Shown here: one piece after another, positions 23,090 through 30,379 of the stretch | How positions within the stretch are numbered: the first letter of the stretch is position 1 | Layout: the number at the start of each line of letters is the position of its first letter | Assembly: GCA_964408735.1 (NCBI GenBank) | Contig: CAYPAX010000054.1 | Coordinates: 1-30,379 of the forward strand | Direction: 5' to 3' | From: UBA7887 sp964408735 | Lineage (GTDB): Bacteria; Pseudomonadota; Alphaproteobacteria; UBA7887 | DNA length: 30,379 nt | The notes under the pieces: generated by a model | Told to the model about the DNA's origin: nothing | Databases searched by the model: none | Seen by the model: the letters and a program-made list of their open reading frames with translations, nothing else | Translations under genes and position numbers: made by a program

Positions 23090-23488
23090 CTAGAATACTT
23101 TGCAAAGCACTTCGCCGCCGACATTGGCGTCGCGTGCTTCGCTATCGGACATCACGCCGCGCGGCGTCGACAGGATCGAGATGCCGAGGCCGTTATAGAC
23201 CCGTGCCAAATCCTTGATCGACGAATAGACCCGCCGACCCGGCTTCGACACACGGCTTATCTCCTGAATGACCGGCGTGCCCTCATGGTATTTGAGGTCA
23301 ATCTCGATATGCGGCTTGGTGGCGATATCGTCGAGGCGCCGATAGCCCCGGATATAGCCTTCCTTCGCCAACACTTCGAGCACGTTGGTCCGCAGCCGCG
23401 ATTCCGGGCAGCGCACACTGCGCTTGCCGACCATCTGGCCATTGCGAATGCGTGTCAGCATATCGCCGAGGGGATCGCTCATCGTCAT
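23090..23488 (-). CDS. rpsH: 30S ribosomal protein S8
   Basis: S8 is a primary 16S rRNA binder in the central domain; in E. coli it also represses the spc operon at rplE. The 132 residues include SDPLGDMLTRIRNGQ and the C-terminal GISILSTPRGVMSDSEARDANVGGEVLCKVF. Two in-frame ATGs are possible (23488 or 23482); the first is placed at better distance from GAGGAG and gives the usual length of 132. Confidence 0.97.
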   Translation of the reverse strand: MTMSDPLGDMLTRIRNGQMVGKRSVRCPESRLRTNVLEVLAKEGYIRGYRRLDDIATKPHIEIDLKYHEGTPVIQEISRVSKPGRRVYSSIKDLARVYNGLGISILSTPRGVMSDSEARDANVGGEVLCKVF

Positions 23489-23501
23489 CGTCGCGTTCTC
23501 C

Positions 23502-23807
23502 TCACCAACTCGCCTTGACCATTCCGGGAACCTCGCCGCCCGAAGCCAGCTCGCGCAGCGCAATGCGCGAAAGCTTGAGCTTGCGGTAGTAGCCCCGCGG
23601 CCGCCCGGAAAGCTCGCAGCGATTACGGATTCTCGTTGCCGAGCCGTCACGCGGCAGCGAAGCCAGCTCCAGGCGGGCAGCGAACTGCTCCTCCATGGGT
23701 GCTGACTTGTCACGCGCCTTGGCTTTCAGCTCCGCCCGCTTGGCGGCATGCTTGGCAACCGTCTTACGCACTCTTTTGTTTCGTTCGATAGCGCTTCGTT
23801 TGGCCAT
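23502..23807 (-). CDS. rpsN: 30S ribosomal protein S14 (zinc-free type)
   Basis: S14 sits in the head of the small subunit. This 101-residue form is the long C-minus type without the CxxC zinc pairs, with MAKRSAIERNKR, the RNRCELSGRPRGYYRKLKLSRIALRE core in segments, and a terminal GMVKASW. The ATG at 23805-23807 follows GGAGGTTG; six more codons upstream are in frame but less likely. It lies between rplE and rpsH. Confidence 0.97.
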   Translation of the reverse strand: MAKRSAIERNKRVRKTVAKHAAKRAELKAKARDKSAPMEEQFAARLELASLPRDGSATRIRNRCELSGRPRGYYRKLKLSRIALRELASGGEVPGMVKASW

Positions 23808-23847
23808 TATTCGAACAACCTCCAATCTTTCCCGACGCGATGTCGAT

Positions 23848-24387
23848 TCAGGCGGCGAAGGGCATATCGAAGCCCTTCAGCAGAGCCCGCGCTTCGGCGT
23901 CGGTCTCGGCGGTGGTAACGATGATGATATCCAGCCCGCGCACCGTATCGACCATGTCGTAGTCGATCTCGGGGAACACGATCTGCTCCTTCAGGCCCAG
24001 GGCATAGTTGCCGCGGCCGTCGAAGCTGCTGGCGGAAACGCCACGGAAATCGCGCACTCGAGGGAGCGCCACGGTAACCAGGCGGTCGAGAAACTCGAAC
24101 ATGCGGTCGCGCCGCAGCGTCACCTTGCAGCCGACCGTCATGCCTTCGCGAAGCTTGAAGTTCGCGATCGACTTCTTGGCCTTGGTCAGCAGGGGCTTCT
24201 GGCCGGCGATGGCCGTCAGATCGGCTTCGGCGCCCTTGATCAGCTTGCTGTCACGCGCCGCTTCGCCGACACCCATGTTGATGACGATCTTTTCCAGGCG
24301 CGGGATCTGCATCGGATTGCCGTAGGCGAACTCCTCCTGCAGGGCCGGTCGCACCGTGGTCAGATAGTGCTCATTCAGTCTGGTCAT
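23848..24387 (-). CDS. rplE: 50S ribosomal protein L5
   Basis: L5 binds 5S rRNA and contacts the P-site tRNA. The 179 residues contain IPRLEKIVINMGVGEA, KSIANFKLREGMTVGCKVTLR in segments, FDGRGNYALGLKEQIVFPEID and the terminal ARALLKGFDMPF, all diagnostic. It starts 10 bp after rplX. No S8-binding mimic could be recognised by eye. Confidence 0.97.
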   Translation of the reverse strand: MTRLNEHYLTTVRPALQEEFAYGNPMQIPRLEKIVINMGVGEAARDSKLIKGAEADLTAIAGQKPLLTKAKKSIANFKLREGMTVGCKVTLRRDRMFEFLDRLVTVALPRVRDFRGVSASSFDGRGNYALGLKEQIVFPEIDYDMVDTVRGLDIIIVTTAETDAEARALLKGFDMPFAA

Positions 24388-24397
24388 GGCCGTCTCC

Positions 24398-24721
24398 TCA
24401 GCGATCCACGATTTCGCCGGAACGCTTGGCGAAACGGACCTTGCGCCCGTCCTCCAGGGTGCGGTAGCCGACCCGTGTCGGCTTGCCGTCCTTGGGGTCG
24501 GCGATGGCCAGGTTCGAGATGTGCAGGGTCGCTTCCTTCTCGATGATGCCGCCCGGCGAAACCTGGCTCGGCCGCGTGTGCCGCTTGATCATGTTGACGC
24601 CACGCACCAACGCCCGCCGGTCCTTGGGATGGACGGCGATCACCTCGCCGCTCTTGCCCTTCTCGCGCCCGGCGAGGACGACCACCGTGTCACCCTTCTT
24701 GATCTTGAACTTCGCCGTCAT
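24398..24721 (-). CDS. rplX: 50S ribosomal protein L24
   Basis: L24 is an assembly initiator of the large subunit and lies near the tunnel exit. The 107 residues have the KOW motif (KIKKGDTVVVLAGREKGKSGEV, in the first 30 residues) and KDGKPTRVGYR near the C-terminus. A GTG codon precedes the ATG in frame; I chose the ATG (24719-24721) because the GGAGG spacing is better. It shares one base with the rplN stop (TGATG). Confidence 0.97.
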   Translation of the reverse strand: MTAKFKIKKGDTVVVLAGREKGKSGEVIAVHPKDRRALVRGVNMIKRHTRPSQVSPGGIIEKEATLHISNLAIADPKDGKPTRVGYRTLEDGRKVRFAKRSGEIVDR

Positions 24722-25089
24722 CACAGCACCTCCGGAGCGAGCGAGACGATGCGCATGAACTGCTTGGCCCTGAGCTCGCGCGTCACGGGCCCGAAGATGC
24801 GCGTGCCGATGGGCTCGCCCTGGTGGCTGATGAGCACAGCCGCGTTATTGTCGAAACGGATGGCGCTGCCGTCCGGCCGGCGAATTTCCTTCGCCGTGCG
24901 AACGATAACCGCACGGTGAATATCGCCCTTCTTGACGCGGCCGCGGGGGATGGCCTCCTTCACCGAGACGACAATGACGTCGCCGACGGAAGCGGTCTTG
25001 CGCCCCGCGCCACCCAGCACCTTGATGCACTGCACCCGGCGGGCGCCGGAGTTGTCGGCGACGTCCAGGTTGGTTTGCATCTGAATCAT
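24721..25089 (-). CDS. rplN: 50S ribosomal protein L14
   Basis: L14 forms part of the inter-subunit bridges and is the docking site of the silencing factor RsfS. The 122 residues start MIQMQTNLDVADNSGARRVQ and include GDVIVVSVKEAIPRG and TRIFGPVTRELR, typical in order and length. A 53-bp gap separates it from rpsQ; I see no clear promoter in it. Confidence 0.98.
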   Translation of the reverse strand: MIQMQTNLDVADNSGARRVQCIKVLGGAGRKTASVGDVIVVSVKEAIPRGRVKKGDIHRAVIVRTAKEIRRPDGSAIRFDNNAAVLISHQGEPIGTRIFGPVTRELRAKQFMRIVSLAPEVL

Positions 25090-25142
25090 GGCGGCTCTTT
25101 CTCTTGATCGGGTTCGTGTCTCGGCAGGTCAGGCAGCGGCGC

Positions 25143-25379
25143 TCAAGCGCCCTCGGCCACGACCTCCCAGGTCTTGCGCTTGGAGATCGGCCGGCATTCG
25201 CGAATGCGCACCAGATCGCCAACCTTGTAGCTGTTCTCCGGATCGTGGACCGCGAAGGTCTTCGAGCGGCGAACGAACTTCTTGTACATCGGATGCTTGA
25301 AGCGGCGCTCGACGCGAACCACCAGCGACTTGTCGCCGGAGTCGCTCACCACCGTGCCCTGAAGCGTACGTTTCGGCAT
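25143..25379 (-). CDS. rpsQ: 30S ribosomal protein S17
   Basis: S17 is an OB-fold primary 16S rRNA binder. The 78 residues start MPKRTLQGTVVSD and contain VRVERRFKHPMYKKFVRRSK and GDLVRIRECRPISKRKTW, all diagnostic. It starts five bases after the rpmC stop. Length is normal. Confidence 0.97.
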   Translation of the reverse strand: MPKRTLQGTVVSDSGDKSLVVRVERRFKHPMYKKFVRRSKTFAVHDPENSYKVGDLVRIRECRPISKRKTWEVVAEGA

Positions 25380-25384
25380 CGTTG

Positions 25385-25591
25385 CTAGGCCTCGCTTGCG
25401 GCGGCGCCTTTGCGCTCGCCGAGAATGGTACGAATGCGCGCGATATCGCGACGCACCTGACGCACCCGCGCCGTGTTCTCAAGCTGGCCAGTGGCCCGCT
25501 GGAAGCGCAGGTTGAACTGTTCCTTCTTGAGCTCAACGAGCTGACCCGACAGCTCGTCGGCCGACTTGGCGCGCATTTCCGTTGCACTCAT
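25385..25591 (-). CDS. rpmC: 50S ribosomal protein L29
   Basis: L29 is a two-helix protein at the tunnel exit, near the site of signal-recognition-particle and trigger-factor binding. The 68 residues include ELVELKKEQFNLRFQRATGQLENTARVRQVRRDIARI-type pattern (seen as LKKEQFNLRFQ and RRDIARIRT). It starts three bases after the rplP stop and is followed by rpsQ five bases later. Confidence 0.96.
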   Translation of the reverse strand: MSATEMRAKSADELSGQLVELKKEQFNLRFQRATGQLENTARVRQVRRDIARIRTILGERKGAAASEA

Positions 25592-25594
25592 GGC

Positions 25595-26014
25595 TTAGTC
25601 CTCACCGCCGACGCGACGCACGAAACGCGTCTGCATGGGAAGCTTGGCCGCGCCCAACTCGAAAGCCGCGCGCGCCAGCTCCGGCGGCACGCCGTCGAGC
25701 TCGAATACGATCCGCCCCGGCTTGACTCGCGCCATCCAGAACTCGGGCGTGCCCTTGCCCTTGCCCATGCGCACCTCGGTCGGCTTCTTGCTGACCGGGA
25801 CATCGGGAAAGATGCGGATCCACATGCGCCCGGCGCGCTTGATGTGGCGGGTGATGGCGCGGCGCGCGGCCTCGATCTGGCGCGCGGTGACGCGTGCCGG
25901 CTCCACCGCCTTGAGGCCGTAGGTGCCGAAATTCAGCGTCGTCCCGCCTTTGGCGAGGCCGTGCAGGCGCCCTTTGTGGGCCTTGCGGTATTTGGTTCTC
26001 TTGGGGCTCAGCAT
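25595..26014 (-). CDS. rplP: 50S ribosomal protein L16
   Basis: L16 organises the A site of the large subunit. The 139 residues start MLSPKRTKYRKAHKGR and contain GRMWIRIFPDVPVSKKPTEV and MGKGKGTPEFWMARVKPG, diagnostic of the family. It lies between rpsC (32-bp gap) and rpmC (3-bp gap). Length is close to the usual 136-140. Confidence 0.97.
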   Translation of the reverse strand: MLSPKRTKYRKAHKGRLHGLAKGGTTLNFGTYGLKAVEPARVTARQIEAARRAITRHIKRAGRMWIRIFPDVPVSKKPTEVRMGKGKGTPEFWMARVKPGRIVFELDGVPPELARAAFELGAAKLPMQTRFVRRVGGED

Positions 26015-26046
26015 GCCTTGTGTCCTTGTCCGTCTTCCTTAAGGCC

Positions 26047-26727
26047 TTAGGTCCGCGCGCCCTGCGCTTCCGCGCGGCGGCGATCCTGGGCCATGGGATC
26101 GTTCTCCATGATGTCGCCCTTGAACACCCAGACCTTGACACCGCAGGTGCCGTAAGCCGTGAGTGCCGTGGCGGTACCGTAATCCACATCGGCGCGCAGG
26201 GTGTGCAGGGGCACGCGGCCCTCGCGATACCATTCGGTGCGCGCGATCTCGGCGCCGCCGAGACGGCCGCCGCAATTGATGCGGATGCCGAGGGCGCCAA
26301 GCCGCATGGCCGACTGCACCGCGCGCTTCATGGCACGGCGGAAGGCGACGCGGCGCTCGAGCTGCTGGGCGATATTGTCGGCCACCAGGCGGGCGTCGAT
26401 CTCGGGCTTGCGGATCTCGACGATATTGATGTGCACTTCGCTGTCGGTCAGCTTCGAGACGTCCTGGCGCAGCTTCTCGATATCGGCGCCCTTCTTGCCG
26501 ATGACGACGCCAGGGCGTGCGGTATGGATGGTAACCCGCGCTTTCTTTGCCGGACGCTCGATGACCACCCGGGCGACGCCGGCCTGGCTCAACCGCTTGG
26601 TGAGATACTCGCGGATGCGCAGGTCCTCGTGCAGCAGATCGCCGTAGCTGTCATCCGCATACCAGCGCGAATCCCAGGTCCGGTTGATACCCAGCCGGAG
26701 GCCGATCGGATTGACTTTCTGACCCAT
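26047..26727 (-). CDS. rpsC: 30S ribosomal protein S3
   Basis: S3 lines the mRNA entry site and has helicase-associated function with S4 and S5. The 226 residues start MGQKVNPIGLRLG, carry a type II KH domain with the GKKG loop at 77-80, and a C-terminal domain with NCGGRLGGAEIARTEWYREGRVPLHTLRADVDYG-type features. The open frame extends far upstream; the ATG (26725-26727) two bases after the rplV stop gives the standard protein. Confidence 0.97.
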   Translation of the reverse strand: MGQKVNPIGLRLGINRTWDSRWYADDSYGDLLHEDLRIREYLTKRLSQAGVARVVIERPAKKARVTIHTARPGVVIGKKGADIEKLRQDVSKLTDSEVHINIVEIRKPEIDARLVADNIAQQLERRVAFRRAMKRAVQSAMRLGALGIRINCGGRLGGAEIARTEWYREGRVPLHTLRADVDYGTATALTAYGTCGVKVWVFKGDIMENDPMAQDRRRAEAQGART

Positions 26728-26729
26728 GA

Positions 26730-27107
26730 TCAGTCCTCTTCGCGTTCGCGGACAACCACCGTCAGGCGGCTGAAGGGCTTGACCACCCGGCCGACGCGGC
26801 CGCGCGCACGCGGACGCCAGCGGCGCATGGTCATCGATTTCCCGACAAAGGCCTCGGCCACATAAAGCCGGTCCACGTCGAGGTCGTGATTGTTCTCGGC
26901 ATTGGCGATCGCCGACTGCAAGACCTTGCGCACGTCGCCGGCGATGCGGCGGCGCGAAAAGGCCAGGGTCGCCAGCGCGCTCTCGGCGGATTCGCCGCGA
27001 ATGCTCTGAGCCACCAGGTTCAGCTTCTGCGGGCTGGTGCGCAAAAGGCGCGCCATCGCCATCGCTTCGTTGTCGCCTAAGCGTCGGGGCGCCGACTTCT
27101 TGCCCAT
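26730..27107 (-). CDS. rplV: 50S ribosomal protein L22
   Basis: L22 lines the peptide exit tunnel with a long beta-hairpin, together with L4; mutations there give macrolide resistance in other bacteria. The 125 residues contain LLRTSPQKLNLVAQSIRG, ANAENNHDLDVDRLYV and the terminal hairpin region RRWRPRARGRVGRV. It starts three bases after rpsS and ends two bases before rpsC. Confidence 0.97.
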   Translation of the reverse strand: MGKKSAPRRLGDNEAMAMARLLRTSPQKLNLVAQSIRGESAESALATLAFSRRRIAGDVRKVLQSAIANAENNHDLDVDRLYVAEAFVGKSMTMRRWRPRARGRVGRVVKPFSRLTVVVREREED

Positions 27108-27110
27108 GCC

Positions 27111-27389
27111 TTAAACCCTCCGCGCCTTCTTGTCGGCGGCGTGGCCGTAATAGGTGCGTGTCGGCGCGAACTCGCCGAGCTTGTGCCCGACCATGTTCTC
27201 GCTGACCAGCACCGGAATGAACTTGTGGCCGTTGTGGACGTCGAAGGTCAGGCCGACGAATTGCGGAACAATCGTCGAGCGCCGCGACCAGGTCTTGATC
27301 GCGCCCTTGCGTCCGTCGCCGTGGGCGTCTTCCGCCTTCTTCAGCAGGTAGCCGTCGACAAACGGCCCCTTCCATACCGAGCGTGCCAT
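27111..27389 (-). CDS. rpsS: 30S ribosomal protein S19
   Basis: S19 pairs with S13 in the head of the small subunit. The 92 residues start MARSVWKGPFVDGYLL and contain IVPQFVGLTFDVHNGHKF and HKLGEFAPTRTYYGH, all family hallmarks. It starts nine bases after the rplB stop. Length is normal. Confidence 0.98.
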   Translation of the reverse strand: MARSVWKGPFVDGYLLKKAEDAHGDGRKGAIKTWSRRSTIVPQFVGLTFDVHNGHKFIPVLVSENMVGHKLGEFAPTRTYYGHAADKKARRV

Positions 27390-27398
27390 CGTTACTGC

Positions 27399-28238
27399 CT
27401 AACGCCTCTTCTTGGCGCGGTGCCGACTGCGCAGGATCAGCTTGTCGGACCGCTTGTTGTTTCGCGTACGCTTGCCCTTGGTCGGCACGCCCCACGGGGT
27501 TACCGGATGACGGCCGCCAGAGGTACGGCCCTCGCCGCCGCCATGGGGATGGTCGACCGGGTTCATGGCGACGCCGCGCACATGCGGGCGCTTGCCCAGC
27601 CAACGATTGCGGCCGGCCTTGCCCATATTGGTGTTCTGGTTGTCCGGGTTCGAGACGGCACCGACGGTGGCCATGCACTCGCCGCGGACCATGCGCTGTT
27701 CGCCCGAGGACAGCCGCAGCAGGGCATAGCCGCCATCCTTGCCGATGAGCTGGGCATAATTGCCGGCGGCGCGCGCCAGCTGGCCGCCCTTGCCGGGCTT
27801 CATTTCGATATTGTGGATGATGGTGCCGACCGGCATGTTGCGCATCGGCATGGCGTTGCCGGGCTTGATGTCGGCACGATCGCCCGACATCACCTGGTCG
27901 CCTGGCGCCAGGCGCTGCGGCGCCAGGATGTAGGCCAGCTCGCCGTCCTCGTAGCGCAGCAGCGCAATGAAGGCGCTGCGATTGGGATCGTACTCGAGCT
28001 GCTCCACGGTCGCCGCGACGTCGAACTTGCGCCGCTTGAAATCGATGGTGCGGTAAAGCCGCTTGTGGCCGCCGCCGCGATGGCGCACGGTCATGCGGCC
28101 CTGATTGTTGCGCCCACCCTTCTTGGTCAGGCCCTTGGTCAGCGCCTTGGCGGGCCGGCCCTTGTGCAGGTCCGAGCGATCGACCAGCACGAGTTGGCGC
28201 CGCGATGGCGTCGTGGGGCGAAAGGTTTTCAATGCCAT
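27399..28238 (-). CDS. rplB: 50S ribosomal protein L2
   Basis: L2 is among the most conserved large-subunit proteins and is needed for subunit joining and peptidyl transfer. The 279 residues start MALKTFRPTTPSRRQ, contain GRNNQGRMTVRHRGGGHKR, and carry VAMNPVDHPHGGGEGR with the essential histidine near the C-terminus. The longer upstream frame overlaps rplW and is not used; the ATG at 28236-28238 follows GAGGAG. Gap to rplW is 16 bp. Confidence 0.98.
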   Translation of the reverse strand: MALKTFRPTTPSRRQLVLVDRSDLHKGRPAKALTKGLTKKGGRNNQGRMTVRHRGGGHKRLYRTIDFKRRKFDVAATVEQLEYDPNRSAFIALLRYEDGELAYILAPQRLAPGDQVMSGDRADIKPGNAMPMRNMPVGTIIHNIEMKPGKGGQLARAAGNYAQLIGKDGGYALLRLSSGEQRMVRGECMATVGAVSNPDNQNTNMGKAGRNRWLGKRPHVRGVAMNPVDHPHGGGEGRTSGGRHPVTPWGVPTKGKRTRNNKRSDKLILRSRHRAKKRR

Positions 28239-28254
28239 GAGAGGTCTCCTCGCT

Positions 28255-28548
28255 CTAGACGCCGGCCGTGTAGTCGAGGCTCTGCCCTTCGGCGAGCCGC
28301 ACCACGGCTTTCTTGACGTCGGGTCGGCGCCCGAGCCGGCCACGAAAGCGCTTGGTCTTGCCTTTGACGGTGATGGTATTGATGCCCGTGACCTTGACGC
28401 TGAACAGGGTCTCCACGGCGGCCTTGATCTGCGGCTTGGTGGCCGTCTTGGCAACCCGGAAGGCGAACTGATTGTGCTCGCTGAGCTCGGTCGCCTTCTC
28501 GGTGATCACCGGGCTGAGAATGATGTCATAGGCGCGTTCGGGGGTCAT
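28255..28548 (-). CDS. rplW: 50S ribosomal protein L23
   Basis: L23 sits at the tunnel exit and is the docking site of trigger factor and the signal recognition particle. The 97 residues contain DIILSPVITEKATEL, FRVAKTATKPQIKAAVETLF and a terminal VRLAEGQSLDY, as expected. The ATG overlaps the rplD stop (ATGA), so the two are translationally coupled. Confidence 0.97.
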   Translation of the reverse strand: MTPERAYDIILSPVITEKATELSEHNQFAFRVAKTATKPQIKAAVETLFSVKVTGINTITVKGKTKRFRGRLGRRPDVKKAVVRLAEGQSLDYTAGV

Positions 28549-29165
28549 GACAAGCGTGCCTCCAGCGCCTCAACACCGGCCTTCGTCAGGACCAGGGTAT
28601 CGGCGCGCAGAATGTCGTAGACGTTGGCGCCCTGGCTGGGCAGCACGTCGACGCCGGGAATGTTGGCCGCGGCGCGGCGGAAGTTGCCGTCCACCTCGCC
28701 ACCGTCGATGATCAGCGCCCGGCCCCAGCCCAGGGCCGACAGCCGCTTGGCCAGGCCCGAGGTCTTGGGCTCGTCGAGCGCCGCGGAATCCAGCACCACC
28801 AGCTTGCCGTCGGCCTGCATGGCGGACAGCGCGCATTTGAGGCCCAGCCGGCGCACTTTCTTCGGCAGGCCGTAGCCGTGGTCGCGAACCAGCGGGCCAA
28901 AGGCGCGGCCGCCGCCAACGAAAATGCCCGATTTGCGCGAGCCGTGGCGGGCCCGCCCGGTGCCCTTCTGGCGATAGGCCTTGGCGCCGGTGGCGGTAAT
29001 CTCGCCGCGGGTCTTGACCTTGTGGTTGCCGGCGCGGCGGCCGGCGAGCTGCCAGCGCACCACGCGCTGGATGATATCGGGACGCACCGCGATGCCGAAA
29101 ATCCCCTCGGCGAGCTCGATCTCGCCGGCGCGCTCATTGTCGAGCGAAATGATGTCGCACTGCAC
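28545..29165 (-). CDS. rplD: 50S ribosomal protein L4
   Basis: L4 lines the upper exit tunnel; in E. coli it also represses its own operon at the S10 leader. The 206 residues include RRAGNHKVKTRGEITATG, the tunnel-loop segment RQKGTGRARHGSRKSG, and LTKAGVEALEARL at the end. The start codon is GTG (29163-29165), with AAGGA about nine bases upstream; it lies five bases after the rplC stop. It is coupled to rplW by a 4-bp overlap. Confidence 0.97.
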   Translation of the reverse strand: MQCDIISLDNERAGEIELAEGIFGIAVRPDIIQRVVRWQLAGRRAGNHKVKTRGEITATGAKAYRQKGTGRARHGSRKSGIFVGGGRAFGPLVRDHGYGLPKKVRRLGLKCALSAMQADGKLVVLDSAALDEPKTSGLAKRLSALGWGRALIIDGGEVDGNFRRAAANIPGVDVLPSQGANVYDILRADTLVLTKAGVEALEARLS

Positions 29166-29170
29166 GGCGC

Positions 29171-29953
29171 TCAGTCCTTCTTCTCGTCTTCGATCTCAGG
29201 CGTGGCTGCCTCTTCGGCTTCGGCCTCCGCGGCATCGGCTTCAGCCTCGGCAGGCGCCGGTGCAGCCTCCTCGGCCGCCTCGGCGCGCAAAGCGGCGGGA
29301 ACCGGCGCATCCTCGGGCAGCGCCTTTTTCTTGGCATCGACCACCCGCACGAAGCCGCCCTTGGGCCCGGGCACGCCGCCCATGACCATGATCAGGCCGC
29401 GGTCGTCGTCGCTGCCTACCACATAGAGGTTCTGCTCGGTAACCTGGACGGAACCCATCTGGCCAGCCATCTTCTTGCCCTTGAAGACCCGGCCCGGATC
29501 CTGGCACTGGCCGGTCGAGCCCAGCGAGCGGTGCGACACCGAAACGCCGTGGCTGGCCCGCAGGCCGCTGAAATTGTGCCGCTTCATGGCGCCGGCGAAG
29601 CCCTTGCCCATCGAGGTGCCGATGACGTCGACGAACTGGCCCTCGACGAAATGCGACGCCGACAGGGCACTGCCGACGTCGATCATGCATTCCTCGCTGA
29701 CGCGGAACTCGGCCACCCGCTTCTTCGGCTCGACCTGAGCCTTGGCGAAATGGCCGCGCATGGCCCGCGAGGTATTCTTCGCCTTGGCCCGTACGGCGCC
29801 GAGCTGCACGGCATGATAGCCGTCGCGTTCGGGCGTCTTCTGCGCCACCACCTGGCAGTCCTCGACCGCCAGCACGGTCACCGGAAGATGGCGGCCATCA
29901 TCCAGGTAAACGCGGGTCATGCCCATTTTGCGTGCCAGAAGTCCGGTGCGCAT
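29171..29953 (-). CDS. rplC: 50S ribosomal protein L3 with acidic C-terminal extension
   Basis: L3 starts large-subunit assembly and reaches toward the peptidyl transferase centre. The 260 residues start MRTGLLARKMGMTRVY and contain the diagnostic KGFAGAMKRHNFSG and HGVSVSHRSLGSTGQ segments (the glutamine is the residue methylated by PrmB in E. coli). The core ends near residue 215; the last 45 or so residues are an alanine/glutamate-rich, probably disordered tail ending EIEDEKKD. GGAGGAGAAG precedes the ATG at 29951-29953. Confidence 0.97.
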   Translation of the reverse strand: MRTGLLARKMGMTRVYLDDGRHLPVTVLAVEDCQVVAQKTPERDGYHAVQLGAVRAKAKNTSRAMRGHFAKAQVEPKKRVAEFRVSEECMIDVGSALSASHFVEGQFVDVIGTSMGKGFAGAMKRHNFSGLRASHGVSVSHRSLGSTGQCQDPGRVFKGKKMAGQMGSVQVTEQNLYVVGSDDDRGLIMVMGGVPGPKGGFVRVVDAKKKALPEDAPVPAALRAEAAEEAAPAPAEAEADAAEAEAEEAATPEIEDEKKD

Positions 29954-29974
29954 GGTCTTCTCCTCCGCCTACGC

Positions 29975-30283
29975 CTAGAGCTTGATATCGACGTCGACGC
30001 CGGCCGCGAGATCGAGCTTCATCAGCGCGTCCACGGTCTGGGGCGTCGGGTCGACAATGTCGAGCAACCGCTTGTGGGTGCGGATCTCGAACTGCTCACG
30101 CGACTTCTTGTCGATATGCGGCGAGCGCAACACCGTGAAGCGCTCGATGTGCGTCGGCAATGGGATGGGGCCGCGCACATTGGCGCCTGTCCGCTTCGCG
30201 GTATTGACGATCTCGAGCGTCGACTGGTCGAGCACGCGATGATCGAACGCCTTCAGGCGAATGCGAATTTTCTGATTGTCCAT
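29975..30283 (-). CDS. rpsJ: 30S ribosomal protein S10
   Basis: S10 lies in the head of the small subunit and also takes part in antitermination as NusE. The 102 residues start MDNQKIRIRLKAFDHRVLDQ and contain GPIPLPTHIERFTVLRSPHIDKKSREQFE-type features (seen as PLPTHIERFTVLRSPH) and RLLDIVDPTPQTVDALMKLDL. It starts 48 bp after tuf with no room for a long S10 leader. A small GACT-GGCT-AGTC hairpin lies in that gap; role unknown. Confidence 0.98.
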   Translation of the reverse strand: MDNQKIRIRLKAFDHRVLDQSTLEIVNTAKRTGANVRGPIPLPTHIERFTVLRSPHIDKKSREQFEIRTHKRLLDIVDPTPQTVDALMKLDLAAGVDVDIKL

Positions 30284-30331
30284 TCCGATGCTCTTTCGCC
30301 TGACTAGCCAGTCTTAACGTCCTGCCCGTGC

Positions 30332-30379
30332 CTATTCGCTGACGTCTGCGACGACGCCGGCACCGACGGTGCGCCCGCC
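30332..30379 (-). CDS. tuf: Elongation factor Tu, last 15 codons (cut by window edge)
   Basis: Only the end of the gene is in the window. On the minus strand it reads GGRTVGAGVVADVSE followed by TAG. GGRTVGAGVV is the invariant C-terminus of EF-Tu, the GTPase that brings aminoacyl-tRNA to the ribosome. Its position right before rpsJ marks the junction of the str and S10 operons. Confidence 0.93.
   Translation of the reverse strand, partial: GGRTVGAGVVADVSE

Overview
The window is GC-rich chromosomal DNA from an alphaproteobacterium, most likely of the Rhodospirillales type. Three things point there: the uninterrupted tuf-S10-spc-alpha ribosomal super-operon with a four-cysteine adenylate kinase after secY; the block htrA/degQ-like, rarA, crcB, RluA-family synthase, HAD phosphatase, ATP12 that follows it; and the ATP12 F1-ATPase chaperone itself, which in bacteria is essentially alphaproteobacterial. 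The taxonomic call is inference from gene content, not from a search.

Layout. Positions 1-228 (minus) hold the first 76 codons of a luciferase-like flavin oxidoreductase. Divergent from it, 483-3053 (plus) is a compact modABC molybdate transporter operon. Its promoter (TTGACA, 18 bp, TATATA) is covered by a ModE-type operator. Next come a TPP-dependent acetolactate-synthase-like enzyme, a small single-span membrane protein and a short-chain dehydrogenase (3095-6024, plus). A small antibiotic-biosynthesis-monooxygenase-fold protein (minus) and a mandelate-racemase/enolase-superfamily enzyme (plus) are divergent from one another.

Positions about 7690-10800 look like an accessory insertion: less GC-rich and with different codon usage. 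It carries a 485-residue protein with a PD-(D/E)XK-nuclease-like core, a repeat-rich gene-free stretch (9200-9570) with tandem 14-bp repeats and a long imperfect inverted repeat, and an A/T-rich membrane diguanylate cyclase gene.

From 10824 to 30379 everything is on the minus strand. Read in the direction of transcription it starts with the 3' end of tuf and continues rpsJ-rplC-rplD-rplW-rplB-rpsS-rplV-rpsC-rplP-rpmC-rpsQ-rplN-rplX-rplE-rpsN-rpsH-rplF-rplR-rpsE-rpmD-rplO-secY-adk. A promoter and a terminator-like hairpin then precede rpsM-rpsK-rpoA-rplQ, which ends at an intrinsic terminator. Downstream is a six-gene, overlap-coupled housekeeping cluster: periplasmic serine protease, RarA, CrcB, RluA-type synthase, HAD phosphatase, ATP12.

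Most of the window is conserved housekeeping. The parts worth a second look are the nuclease-like orphan and its repeat-rich flank, the modA promoter/operator overlap, the rpsM leader, and a CxxC motif in ModA. No tRNA, rRNA, CRISPR array or intact insertion sequence was seen.
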